Source: Haplomitrium mnioides (taxonomy: Eukaryota; Marchantiophyta; Haplomitriopsida; Calobryales). From it: a stretch of DNA of 30,534 bases. Of this stretch, positions 11,080 through 21,054 are shown piece by piece. Made by a program: the position numbers and the translations under genes. The notes beneath the pieces are model-generated. The model ran no database searches. It was given only the letters and a program-made list of their open reading frames with translations, and had not been told where the DNA came from. Numbering within the stretch: position 1 is the first letter of the stretch; each line of letters begins with the position of its first letter. The stretch spans positions 101,966 to 132,499 of the forward strand of contig JBNGIS010016786.1 of assembly GCA_049999725.1 (NCBI GenBank), written 5' to 3'.

Positions 11080-11790
11080 GTCTCAAAGATCCACCAACTT
11101 GACCACAACAACATACCATATCTCACCTTCAAATATGGAGGTAGGTGTGTGAGTTGTTTCTATAAATAACCTCACCTCCATATTGGGAGTAGCACATTGA
11201 ATTCTCTCACATAATGTGAATGCCGACCTGAACAAATTTGCTAGTTTAACACCTCCTATGAAATTTATCCAATGCAAAAAATAGTGGGTGTATACCACTA
11301 ATTGGGAAATTTCCATCACCAAAGACACACCATCCTCTAATCTAGCTAATTTCTCTACATCTTGGAAGTTTAAATAGGGCTTATGGAAGTGGTCTTCTTA
11401 CAATCTCTCATATGGATAAAGGAACTTGAATTGATGATAAGCATCTCCTTTATGAAGATCCAACTCCACCATTTCTCCTCTAGGTTTAAGAGTTTTTTGT
11501 ATTTCTCTTATCACTATTGTAGATGTCTCAATATGGGCTATCCCACATATGAATCCCATCTCAACCAGACCATCTTAGCCAGACCTCTAAGCTTTAGAAC
11601 CATCACTAAGCTTGCTCTAAGCAGTAGCCATTGCAACCAATTGTTGCTCCAACTGTGCAATCCTAGCATCCTTAGAACCTACAACAACAACTCGAGCACT
11701 TGCTCCAACTCTCTCAGCTAGTGGTGTTCATTGGTTACCTCCTCTCCCTTGCTCACATGTGTAAGCTCCTTCTTGTCATAAATCAAGATA
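11080..11790 (-). pseudogene. Element D, region between zinc knuckle and protease
   Basis: This minus-strand stretch stays largely open (81 codons at 11,083-11,328), with a short coiled segment upstream (KDARIAQLEQQLVAMATA, near 11,640-11,690). The part ending EIWYVVVVKLVDL directly precedes the protease-like block, so it probably belongs to the same polyprotein. I recognise no named domain. Confidence 0.45.
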
Positions 11791-11799
11791 GAGAGAAAA

Positions 11800-12900
11800 T
11801 ACTAATCACTTTTGTGACCCATTTGTCAACAATGATCACATAATTTGTTGTTGGTTTGGTGCTACTATATGCTTTTTCCACATTGGGAAACTCTTTTGAA
11901 TGTGATTTCCACCACATATCTAATAGTTTAATTGCTTGCCAGCATAGAATGACATTGGCTTTTGATATGACTATTTTCTAGATGTCTAGCTATCTAACTT
12001 TCCATCTCATTGTCATCTAGACTTTTGTATTTTTTGTAGGGCAAGCTATGATGTAGATAAACTCTAAGGTATAGATGCAAATTTTATCCTCTTTTGCAAT
12101 CCAAAAGTGGTCACTTTCTCATTCACAAGATTAAGTTCAACATGCTTTGACAATGAGAAGACAATGACCAAGGTGGGATCTAAATCCCATAGAATGGAAA
12201 CATCTTTTAGTCTTTTTTGTCAAATCTATATCTAGAATAGCATACAAGATGTAGATGGCTTGGGCTTTTGTTACTCCTTTTGTGACATTAATCAGCTTAC
12301 TAATTCTTGTGTATGCCACTTCGAGCTCTTGCCAGTCTTGCACTAGAGTTTCTTAAGGCTCTTCAACTTCTTACACCCTTGTAGTTTTGCCTTAATAAAT
12401 AGAAAATTCCACTACATGGTTGAATATAAGGATAGCTCTTTTCCTTGATGCACTAGCTAGAATAGATGAATTGAAGGCACCTTATACCCCTAAAAAACCA
12501 AGACTATGACTAGCGTCATTGGATGAGGCGGTTGGAGTACCAAGGTTGTGGAGATTGACCCTTCGACCATTGGTGATGGAGGCATAATTAGGTGACCAAG
12601 AATGTCTTCACTGCTCAATTTCAATCAAATGAGCTTGCCAAAATTCATGATGGTCATCTATGAGCAAATTTTTAAGGCATTGCAACAACCCCTTTCATGT
12701 TATGAAAGGTGCAGACAAATTAGCATTTCAGAGTCTTTGTAGATCACACTATGTATCAAAGTTGTGGATGAAGTCATCCAGATCAATGGTGCTTACTATA
12801 ATAGAGAACCTTCTTGGGCCTTTTATGGCCTCATACATCTCATCTATGTCCCATAATAGAGGCAAACTTACCTGAGTGGGTGGAGTAGCTCCATCTTCTT
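11800..12900 (-). pseudogene. Element D, Ty3/gypsy gag with zinc knuckles (decayed)
   Basis: One minus frame runs with only scattered stops from about 12,890 to 11,810. Early blocks WDIDEMYEAIKGPRRFS and STIDLDDFIHNFDT fit a gag core, followed by a tract ending VQDWQELEVAYTRISKLIN. Near the end are two zinc-knuckle-like pieces: YxICGGNHIQKSFP in one frame (about 11,885-11,930), and CDHC-x-QMGHKSD (about 11,815-11,860), where the expected last Cys is lost. Gag packages the element RNA. The order gag, knuckle, protease on the minus strand supports one polyprotein. The 5' LTR and start codon were not identified. Confidence 0.55.
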
Positions 12901-13169
12901 TGTCTGAATTGTTGCCACTTGCTCACGTTTTGACTATCCTTAATGTTGGTCAAAAATGTGTGCCACTTTGAGTGAATTTGCACTGCAGATCCCCACTCAA
13001 TGGCTCCATGTTGACCTTCAATTTGAAGAATCCAAAAATAATTGCCTCCAAAATTTCTCCATCTTGCTATGCCATCCAACAACTTCAAACAAAATTTACC
13101 ACTCTAAATGACCTTGGACTTTGGAGAAGAGATACCCTGACTTATACTCAAATGAAAGGTAAGTAACCT

Positions 13170-14362
13170 TACTACTCTAGTCAAATAAAAGTGAATATTT
13201 TTGCAATTCTAAATGAAAATCTCCCTACTTGAATAAAATTAAAGATGCCATGCTATAAAAAATGCCTCTTTTGCTACCCACAAAAATTCCTTGATGAAAA
13301 GCCTTTCCATTTAGTCTATTAGTTGTAGCAACAAGAAAATCCCAAAAATTTAAGTTTATCCCTTTCTCAAAGCTTTTTTTACTTAAAGAGACCATGAGAA
13401 TGACACAATAATGCTCAACCTTGTCAAGTTTCACTTGTTTTCTATCTCTCTCTACTATCACCTCTCAAATTCTGAATCTAGAACACTCTTTATCACTCAA
13501 CATGTCCTCTAAAATCTTCAAGTAAGTGAAACAACACAACTTTCAACTAGACTATTAACTATCAGTCACGCTCCAACTCTTTAGTAACTATCTAACATAG
13601 GCTTGATATTCAACTTCAGATCCTTAACAAACCCGACTATTAGCTAGTTAAGATAACTTACAACTTTTAACATACAAATTTATGAAACTTAGCCATTCAA
13701 GCATATTGTACTTTGAGGTTTGGCGTCATATCATTGTTTTGTCTTCATGTATCTCATCTTTCTTGAATTTTTAGATGTTCTATTCAATTTCCCAACAATC
13801 TTAAAAATGTTCATCTTTTCTCTTTTGTTGTTGCGACGACATATCAACTTTGACACTAGATATTATGAATAACAACTTTCTTGATCTTCAAGCTTCCACT
13901 TGTCATTTCTTTGGCGATTGTTAGTCTTCACTATCAAAAAAATCTTTCATACATGTCACCATTGGCTAGACCATGATTGCTTCTCAAATGGACAATCTTT
14001 ATAATCTTTATTAACTCCAATTTTCTTGCTCAATCATAGTTTCAAATGAAGTTCTTCCAAACGTTGAGATCCCAAATGTCGACTCTTTATCATCAAACAT
14101 CTTCCAACCAATTTAAACATAAAAAAAATTTGTAACATCTTTCTTATCAGCTTTGACTTGTCTTTAGTGACCCAATTTTTATGACTCGATGTTTAATAGT
14201 TTACAACTTTTAGAACTAACTTTGCTCCGACATGTTGTTTCTTTACTTTTTTGACTTACACCAATAACTTGCTAGGACTCTTATGAAAATTTAAATTTTT
14301 TGAAAGAGAAGCAAGGTGAGAATGCCAAATCCTTCATTTCTTGTATGTTGGCTTCTTTACAT
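13170..14362 (-). mobile_element. Probable 3' LTR and end of gypsy element A
   Basis: On the minus strand, sequence after the polypurine tract at 14,364-14,378 begins TATGTAAAG or, two bases on, TGTAAAG, as an LTR would, and holds no coding motif. No partner LTR lies in the window, so the far end is unknown; part of the interval could be the 5' end of element D. A 78-codon frame at 13,225-13,461 (-) has no recognisable domain. Confidence 0.4.
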
Positions 14363-14363
14363 A

Positions 14364-14378
14364 CTCCCCCTCTCTGTT
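14364..14378 (-). other. Polypurine tract of gypsy element A
   Basis: The minus strand reads AACAGAGAGGGGGAG just after the integrase C-terminal region and just before an LTR-like TATG/TG start. This is the usual place and composition of the primer for plus-strand DNA synthesis in LTR retrotransposons. Confidence 0.6.
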
Positions 14379-14389
14379 GAGTAGCGTAC

Positions 14390-15480
14390 TCGCAAGCAAC
14401 TTCCAACTCAATATATTTCTTCAATCAGAAACCATTAATTCTTGTAGGCAAAGGTTCCTTACCAATGTCGTAAGGTCTACCTATATATTTGGAAACACTT
14501 ATATTACTTGAAAAGGACCTTCTCAGATGGTTTGTAATTTTCTTGAAAAATTTGATATCAAAATTCACATATTAGCGTCAAATCTTCTTCTTCCATTTGA
14601 ATAGATCATAGCATGTGGTTATGCTTCCATTTCCATTTCCATTGAGTTTCTTCATTCTTCTCAAGACTTATAGTTTGTTCCTCCTATAGAAGAATAATTT
14701 CTAGTGCTCGATTATATACACTGTCATCCACAAACTTTTGTTCTTCAATCTGGATCTGTAGCAAGGGAATTGATTTCTTAATTGGCATGATTGCATGCAT
14801 TCCATATACCAGATCAAAGCTAATTGGGTTGATATTATTTTAGATGTCCAATATGCTCACAATATTGATGAGACCGTTCCGTCCTATCAAATCTTATTTG
14901 CTACAACAATCTTATTAAAAATTTACAAAGAATACCATTCATTTTCTCTATATGTCCATTGGCCTTTGGATTGTATGGCGTTGTCTTTTAATGTTTAATC
15001 AAATACTTCTCTACAAGCAAAAATTTTTGAATTGAAGAAATAAGTTCCTTGATTGCTCACCAGTTCTAGCAGACAACTAAATCTCAAAATAATATTCTCA
15101 AATAAAATCTTGCCACAACTTCTCTAATGTCTTTCTTTATTAGCGCAGCTTCTACCCACTTTGTCACATAATCTATGGCCACCAAAATACATCAACAATG
15201 ATACCCACAAGTTGTTGGTTGAACTGGCCTAAGCAAATTGATTCCATATTTCTCAAAATGAGCTAATGGTAGAGTTGGTGTCAATGGCTAATGTGATGAT
15301 GTTGTCGACTTTCTTGTTCTTTGGTAGGGATCACAACTGTTATAAACTACACAACATCATGATGCATCTTTGGCCATCAACATCAACTCTCCAAAATCTT
15401 CTTCATTGCATTCCTTGCATTAAAGTGGCCTTCTTCTATATCTTCATGCAACAGTGAGATCATTGCGTTACACTCAAATT
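14390..15480 (-). pseudogene. Gypsy element A, integrase (zinc-binding, core and C-terminal parts)
   Basis: Reading on the minus strand: at 15,480-15,300 EEGHFNARNAMKKI and, after frame breaks, WPKMHHDV and PYQRTRK fit the HH-CC zinc-binding region. At 15,250-15,030 INLLRPVQP and VAIDYVTKWVEA hold the first catalytic Asp region, and NQGTYFFNS the second block (its expected Asp is now Asn). At 14,985-14,905 PYNPKANGHIEKMNGI holds the catalytic Glu. At 14,800-14,390 VYGMHAIMPIKKSIPLL, then EKNEETQ and LPTRINGF match the C-terminal tail of non-chromoviral plant gypsy polyproteins. No chromodomain follows. Many stops and frame breaks make it inactive. Confidence 0.85.
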
Positions 15481-15654
15481 TCTCCAAAAATCTTCCTAAT
15501 ATTTCATCCGAACTCATTCAATATAAAATTCCCAAATAAAATTATATAAGGAGCACACTTATGTATAAACATTCTCGCTTCTTGTCCGAGAGCCTTAGTG
15601 GTATAAGATGACCGATCATTCACTCGTTTTTCCTCTCGCTCTAATTCCAATCAT

Positions 15655-16190
15655 GATGAAAATTCTATGTTCCCATGTTGGACTCCAAGCCTCACCAAAA
15701 TCTGAAATTCAATTTCTTGGAGAAGTAGCACCCACCATGCTATTATAACAAATCACTTTCATTGATAATGTCCTTTAGTGTATTATGACCCATATGGGAA
15801 AAAAAGGAAAATTCAAGACAAAATGTCAAAATTTTCTCTCAAAATTATCCCCAATCCTAATCTTTTTGTCATATGATGGTTTCATTCTAGTATGAATAGC
15901 TATAACATATGAAGCAATATACACATGAAATTTCTTGGACCAATCTAGCACTTTTATTACTAAGGAAGTTGTCATCTTATCTTTAAATTCTTGAAAAGCA
16001 ATCTGACACGCCTTTGTCCACACTTATTCCACAACTTTTCTCAACAATCAAGTCAATGGTTCTGCTATTAAGTGTAGCCTTCTACCATTATTTTGTAGTA
16101 ACCCACATAACCAAAGAAATATAGCAACGTCGTTACGCTATATGGGATAAGCAAGTTTATAACTACTTTAACTTTTGTCGTATCCATAGA
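15655..16190 (-). pseudogene. Gypsy element A, end of reverse transcriptase and RNase H
   Basis: From 16,190 downward the minus strand gives MDTTKVKVVINLLIP and FFGYVGYY (thumb of RT), then an open frame at 16,023-15,826 with WTKACQIAFQEFKDKMTTS and VLDWSKKFHVYI (start of RNase H; the expected D-A-S is I-A-S). At about 15,735-15,680 AWWVLLLQEIEFQILVRLG fits the block ending RNase H. RNase H would remove the RNA template during cDNA synthesis. The RT stops abruptly at 16,190, where the copia element begins; its missing front part is at 23,231-23,790. Confidence 0.88.
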
Positions 16191-16191
16191 A

Positions 16192-16196
16192 GTTCC
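16192..16196 (+). repeat. Target-site duplication, left (GTTCC)
   Basis: GTTCC here and at 23,232-23,236 flank the copia insertion; the match extends to AGTTCCT (16,191-16,197 and 23,231-23,237). The position is exactly where the gypsy RT frame breaks, which makes a target duplication very likely. Confidence 0.75.
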
Positions 16197-16262
16197 TATT
16201 GAGAACCATTACTTGAGTGGGAGGATGGATCCTCAATAGAATCTAGATGTAGTCCTTTCGTG
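16197..16262 (+). repeat. Copia 5' LTR remnant
   Basis: GAACCATTACTTGAGTGGGA and the following bases to GTAGTCCTT match 22,449-22,515 (AGAACCATTTCTTGAGTAGG and on), with a shorter middle. Similarity ends at about 16,262, where the sequence passes straight into integrase code. An alternative reading takes GAGTGGGAGGA as the polypurine tract with the LTR starting at TGGATCC (16,226); then this piece would be out of order. Confidence 0.6.
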
Positions 16263-16274
16263 AAGCAAGACCAA

Positions 16275-16850
16275 TATGAGTAATAGAGCTAATACTGCAA
16301 GAAATTGAGATGATAGAGGAGGTGAACAAACAAACAAGGAGTTTAAAAGACACTTGAAAGGAGGAAGGAATCAAAAGCCAAAAAACAGCCAAGAGCAAGC
16401 ACAATACAAAATAGTGCAGCTGAATGGTTGAATAGAACGTTGTTTGAAAGGGCTATATGCATGTTTAGTGATCTTGACCTTATTGAAAGACATTGGGCTG
16501 AGACCATAACCACAACCAACTATTTGCACAATGTTGGCCATTTATTAGCCTTGAAGGGGAGAAAATGCTAAGAGGAAGCATGAAAGGATATAAGGCATGA
16601 TATCTCACAGCTAAGGATTTTGGGATGAGATGCATATGCACTAATACCTATGGAGCTGAGGAGAAGTTTGGACAAAAAGGTTTGACACTGGCACCTTTTA
16701 AGGACATCAGGCTAGAGTCAAAGGGTACCATCTTCTAAACCACAGCTCATAGAAGATCATCTACAACAAGGATGTCATTTTCAAAGTGTCAACCAGTGGA
16801 ACAGGGGCTAATCTGGGTTTCAAGAAACCAGAAGCGTCAGCAACAACATT
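16275..16850 (+). pseudogene. Copia integrase (decayed)
   Basis: Plus-strand translation gives DDRGGEQTNKEFKRHLK (second catalytic Asp region, normally S/T-D-x-G-G-E), then VAEWLNRTLFERA holding the catalytic Glu, CMFSDLDLIERHWAETI, and after stops AYALIPMELRRSLDKKV and IIYNKDVIF. All are in the order found in copia integrase and the domain that follows it. The zinc-binding part and first Asp are deleted. Integrase would insert the cDNA into host DNA. Stops and frame breaks occur throughout. The frame fades after about 16,850, close to the GC-rich insert. Confidence 0.88.
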
Positions 16851-17317
16851 TCTCCATTCTGAAGTGGTAAGATAATCTGGAAGCAACAGAATAGCTCTAA
16901 TCGGAAGCTAAGAGCAGGTTACCTCGTTTTTCGATCCGAAGTAGTGGAACTTGATTCATATAGTGAAGGAAGGAGGCAAGACTCGGTGAGGTCAACGCCA
17001 GAGAATTCCAAGGAGATAGCATCGAAAGAGAGAAGGAATACGGGGCAGAGCAAAGGGATCTACGAGAGCAGAGGAGAACCGCGAGGCAGCAATTCTTGAC
17101 AGAAGGAGCTATGACAAGGGTGAAAGTCGGGATGCAGGACGGAGGAGCCAACTGTTCGACCAGTGGATCCTCAATTCGTGACCATTCGGGGCGTGAAATA
17201 CCTTGATAGAGAGAAGAGCTCAAGGCAATCGTAGTGCAACTTGAATCGAAGAGAATGGGGGCAGAACTAAGGAAGAACGACCCTTGGGAAGTTAACCAAC
17301 GGCCGCAGTCCCGAGGA

Positions 17318-17497
17318 TTCCGTGGAGCGGTGCAGAAACGTGGCAGCCCACCGCACTCCGAGGAATCCGACGGACGACATGGCAGCTCTTGCGGGTCCGA
17401 AGAGTTCGACGGGATCTCGCCTCCCTACATGAGGATCCCCAGTTAAGGGGGATCCAATCAGCCTCCCTATGTGGGTTCCCCACTTAACAGGGATCCG
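17318..17497 (+). repeat. Direct repeat in GC-rich insert, copy 1
   Basis: GATTCCGTGGAGCGG, AAACGTGGCAG-CCCACCGC and the CCTCCCTA-TGTGGG...CCACTTAA-GGGATCC tail recur at 17,648-17,820, about 325 bases on. Each tail has a small hairpin (GTGGG-TTC-CCCAC here). A third, shorter CCTCCCTA...GGATCC unit lies inside copy 1 at 17,420-17,455. Confidence 0.75.
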
Positions 17498-17647
17498 TGA
17501 AGGAAGATCCGACGGGTCCGAAGTGATGGCGAAGCGGCGACTAACGAAGCGAAGGCTGGTCATTATTACGGCGGCATAGAGGATTCCTTAAGGCAACGGC
17601 GAGGCTAAGCGAGAAGGATGAAATAACGACGGATCCTAGTTACGGAC

Positions 17648-17820
17648 TCAGGAACTCCGTGGGGAGATGCGGAAACGTGGCAGTCCCACCGCGCTTCACG
17701 GATTCAAGGACACATGGCATTCCCAGGGAGTCCGCGTGACTTAGTGGAAAATGGGGAAGCCCCGGGTAAACTGGTTCCGATTAGCCTCCCTAAGTGGGGA
17801 GACCACTTAACGGGGATCCA
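17648..17820 (+). repeat. Direct repeat in GC-rich insert, copy 2
   Basis: Second copy of the unit at 17,318-17,497. Its tail has a perfect 7-base stem, TAAGTGG and CCACTTA, around GGAGA (about 17,791-17,809). Confidence 0.75.
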
Positions 17821-18254
17821 ACGGGAAGCCCAACTGGAGACCAGGGGAATCGATGCAAAGCAATGACTTATCACGGGCCCGGCCAAACAAAGAGCGAGCA
17901 AGACGAAATGCTGATATATCGCTGATCCGGCAAAGCAGCGGAAAGTTTGACAAGGTATTGTCTGAAAGTTTGACGGGAGTTTATGGCGCACTTAGTTCTT
18001 GTGGCGAAAATGCGATGAAGCGACGATCTGACCAGAAGAAGAAGCAGCCGAAAGGGTGACCTATCGGAGTTCCGGCATTGGCGAGGATGAAAGTTCAACG
18101 GGGCGCTGAAAGTTCGAACGGGATCCATTGGGAGTCTTCCATGGTTCCTATATCAAGCGGAGCAAAGAGTTAGCGAAGGAAGCCTCAGTTCTTATTGTGA
18201 GCGGGATCCGAAGCGGTGACAAAAGGTACCGTTCTTACTCGGCGAGTGAATTAC

Positions 18255-18566
18255 TTGACGGATGACGTGGCGCTCCACTATGGTCCGAGGGTTCCTGCGG
18301 GTCAGCAATGGGTCAACTACGGAAGCCGGTCAAGGCGATGGTCCACCTACCCCCTTGCGGAGCGGGGTCGGACGGCGCGGCGATAGATGACGTAGCGGTC
18401 AACGGTGGTCGGAGGGTTCCTGCGGGTCTTTGACGGATGACGTGGTGCTCCACTATGGTCCGAGGGTTCATGCGGGTCAGCAACGAGTCAACTACGGAAT
18501 CCGGTCAAGGCGACGGTCCGCCTGCCCCTTTGCGGGGTGGTGGCAGACGGCGCTGTACAGATGACG
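18255..18566 (+). repeat. 175-bp tandem duplication in GC-rich insert
   Basis: TTGACGGATGACGTGG at 18,255 recurs at 18,430 and the following 135 or so bases match closely (CTCCACTATGGTCCGAGGGT, GTCAACTACGGAA-CCGGTCA). A partial extra unit (GATGACGTAGCGGTCAACGG) lies between them at about 18,386. Confidence 0.88.
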
Positions 18567-18575
18567 TGGAAGGCA

Positions 18576-18811
18576 GGACATGTGGCGACCTGTGGTGTTC
18601 CGAGGGCGACGGCGGGATTTCGAAGAGCGATGGCGGGGTTCCAAGGGAGTTCGCGGACACGTGGTGATCTGTGGTGTCCCGAGGGCAACAGCAAAGTTCT
18701 GGCGATTGACAGTGCGGTTCCGGTGGAGTTTGCGGGCATGTGGCAGCTGGCGGAGGTCCGTGAGCTCTTGCGGAAGCATAACAGCTTGCGGGGGTCTGCG
18801 GGTGATTGCGG
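18576..18811 (+). repeat. 79-bp tandem repeat, three units
   Basis: Units start at 18,576, 18,655 and 18,734 (79, 79 and 78 bases), each opening with GG-CA-GTGG and sharing a GTGGTGT-CCGAGGGC core in the first two. The period is not a multiple of three, so the open frames seen here on both strands (up to 150 codons at 18,505-18,957, minus) follow from GC-rich repetition and not from coding. Confidence 0.85.
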
Positions 18812-19291
18812 GGGCATGGCAACGAGGAAATCAAGAAAAAACTAGGAATCTGCCTGCGAGATGCGACGGTTGGCCAATCTACGGGGTCGACCCACAAATC
18901 CAATCCTATCCCAAGTAAATGTCTTCGGATTTCTCTGCGGAAAGACCTCCTCGACACTTACTTCGGGTCTACGCTCGAATTGATGCTTCAAAAGAATCAA
19001 ACCAAGATTGCGACGGGATTGTTGAGGCGTCCAAACAGCGAGGCGATCCTGATCGCAAACCTGCACAAGAGAGCACTACGAATCGAAGGCAGGGTTCAGC
19101 CAAGAGTTCTTCAAAAATCTTCCTTACCCAATCCTGAATGCTTCAACTGATACTGTTAGACGCGAGCAGACTGACATGTGTCAGCTTCTCAAGAAACAGA
19201 GGCCAACGAGAAAAACGGCCAAGTCCAGCGAGGAGGAAAGATGCGTTCTTGTTCAAGAAACCGTTTGGAGTGATGCGCGATGCAAAAAGGG

Positions 19292-19298
19292 TATAAAA
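19292..19298 (+). promoter_or_regulatory. TATA box in GC-rich insert
   Basis: GGGTATAAAAGGATCG is a strong plant TATA context. If the block is an LTR, U3 would be the repeat-rich sequence to the left and transcription would start near 19,320-19,330, leaving an R/U5 or leader region with lower GC from there to about 20,450. Confidence 0.55.
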
Positions 19299-19572
19299 GG
19301 ATCGTCTGCGATGTTTGAGGGGTTGGTGTAAATGCAAGCTTGCAAGTCGTGAGAGCGATAGCAGAAAAGAAGACACACGAGGGAGGGAGGACAGATTTCT
19401 TGAAGCTTCACTTGAGGTAGGTGAACTCAAGCAGGGGGCTAGCAGGGGTGGAGGTGGACTGGAGGGGCGCTGGGAATCGCTGGGCGGGGAGCTCTAGAGG
19501 CTCAAGCGATCCAGGTGTACTCATCTCTACGGGTGGGCTGATACTTGAAGGCTAAAGGGAATCTGGGTTGTC

Positions 19573-19893
19573 TTGAAATCAGAGAGGCTGCCAAGGTGGG
19601 ATCTTTGGGGTTGCCTTAGTGTCAACTGTGCAGGAGCAACAATCCCAGGAACATCAAGGGCATTTCTGGTTTATTCTCTCAAGGGAAGTCAAGAAGGAGT
19701 AGCTGTATTCGTGCCCGTGCACGGTGTAAGAAGATACATCGAAGCTTCGGGGTGGAGTGGGTGGCCAACAGTCGAGAGGACTGTCTTCCAAAGGTGGAAG
19801 TTAAACAAGACCTCTTCCAATCCTAAGGAAGTCAAACTAGGGCTTCTCGTGAGGGAAGGTAAAAAGATTATCTGGAAAAAGGTGCGTGAGTAG
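19573..19893 (+). other. Open frame of 106 codons downstream of the TATA box, function unknown
   Basis: This is the longest plus-strand open frame after the TATA box. It begins MKSERLPRWDLWG and ends KKIIWKKVRE, with no domain I recognise. It could be a short peptide frame in the leader of the element or chance. A 65-codon frame follows at 19,917-20,114. Confidence 0.25.
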
Positions 19894-21054
19894 AGGGAGG
19901 ACGTGTCATTGGAATTGTGAGACTCAAGAGAAGGTGGAATAAAGATCAGGAGTGCAAGGGAGGCAGCAAAGATCGGATCTTGGGAGAATCAGAAGAGCTA
20001 CAAAAGAATGAGAGGAATGAAGGGTTGAGAGGTCACGACTGTGTTGCGGGAATCAGCCCAAGTCAGAGGAACGCTAGCGGAGTGTGTGGTGTTGTGTGTG
20101 CAGAGTTTAGATAGTTTTGTCTTATGTTTGTAATTACTGAAAAAGATATTTCAGATCCAAAGGGAACAGGATCTCAGATCAGCAGGGGTCCAAGAATCAT
20201 ATTCAGAGGGTAAGGCAGTAAGAAGATAGATCCCCTACATAACTCAGATATCAGAACTTGATCCTGCATTGTAAACTTTGAGTCTGGATCCTATTTCGGA
20301 TCCCTGAAATCCACTTCGGAATTTGATCAGAGGCGCTTTTGTGGTGTGTACGAATGTTTGAATAGAGAGTTGAACAAGGAGAAAGGTCAGTAAGGTGAGA
20401 AGGAACACCCTTAAGGCCTGAAATTGATAACTTGCAACGGGGTCATCTCATAAAAGAACCTGAACCCCGTAAAAGTCAGCCTTTTCCTTCCGAAGAGTGG
20501 TGTTCGGAGGATAAGACCAGAAGGAGGGGGCTGACACAAAGAGACAAAATTCTGAATCTGAAATGGAAGCTAAGCCATCCAATAGGAGACAACCAACATC
20601 AGACATCAAAAGACGAGTCTCAGTATGCGAGTCTTAATAGGAGGATATCACAAGTAAGGGACATGTAGGTCCAATAGAAAATTCACAAGGACATGGAAGT
20701 CCAATAGGAAAGGCACAAAGATTATCTGAATAAGTGGGAGCATGGAAAAGATTATGATACATAATTTAATGGGCCTAGGAGATTAGACAAAATTCAAAGA
20801 CAACCAAAATTCTATGACATTGAAAAAGACATGTTTCTTTAAAAAAATGGTGAGATGAGAAGTCTATCAAATTTCATGGTGCAAAAGAAATTTTTTTTGC
20901 ATGGCAGCCAGAATTGGGGATAAGGATCTCACAACCCTCACGTAAGAGCTTTCAAGCAAAAACACTAAGGATTGAAAGGCAATCATAGTAGAGGAACTAT
21001 GCTCCACAAATCACACCTAGAGGCTTGTAAGAATTGAGCAAGGAGGAAAGCAAT

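Larger units (their letters stand above)
16880..20540 (+). mobile_element. GC- and CpG-rich insert, probable young LTR or non-autonomous element
   Basis: Between the copia integrase and the copia RT lies a block unlike everything else here: GC-rich and dense in CpG, with short direct repeats, many GGATCC words and a TATA box at 19,292. Old methylated plant repeats lose CpG, so retained CpG suggests a later insertion. I found no gag or pol motif. A large solo LTR, or a LARD/TRIM-type element, would fit. Exact ends, TG...CA termini and a target duplication could not be fixed; the left edge is about 16,870-16,920, the right about 20,450-20,545, where composition returns to AT-rich and copia-like code resumes. 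Confidence 0.6.

Noticed and set aside
16897-17223. 108-codon minus-strand frame
   Set aside because: Ser/Leu-rich translation without motif, in the GC-rich block where long chance frames are common.
18505-18957. 150-codon minus-strand open frame, rich in Pro and Ser
   Set aside because: It lies over GC-rich tandem units whose period is not a multiple of three; all frames are open here, and no domain is seen.
16880-20540. GC-rich block as bacterial or organelle contamination
   Set aside because: Copia code lies on both sides in the right order, and the block has a eukaryotic TATA box, tandem repeats and no dense bacterial-type genes.
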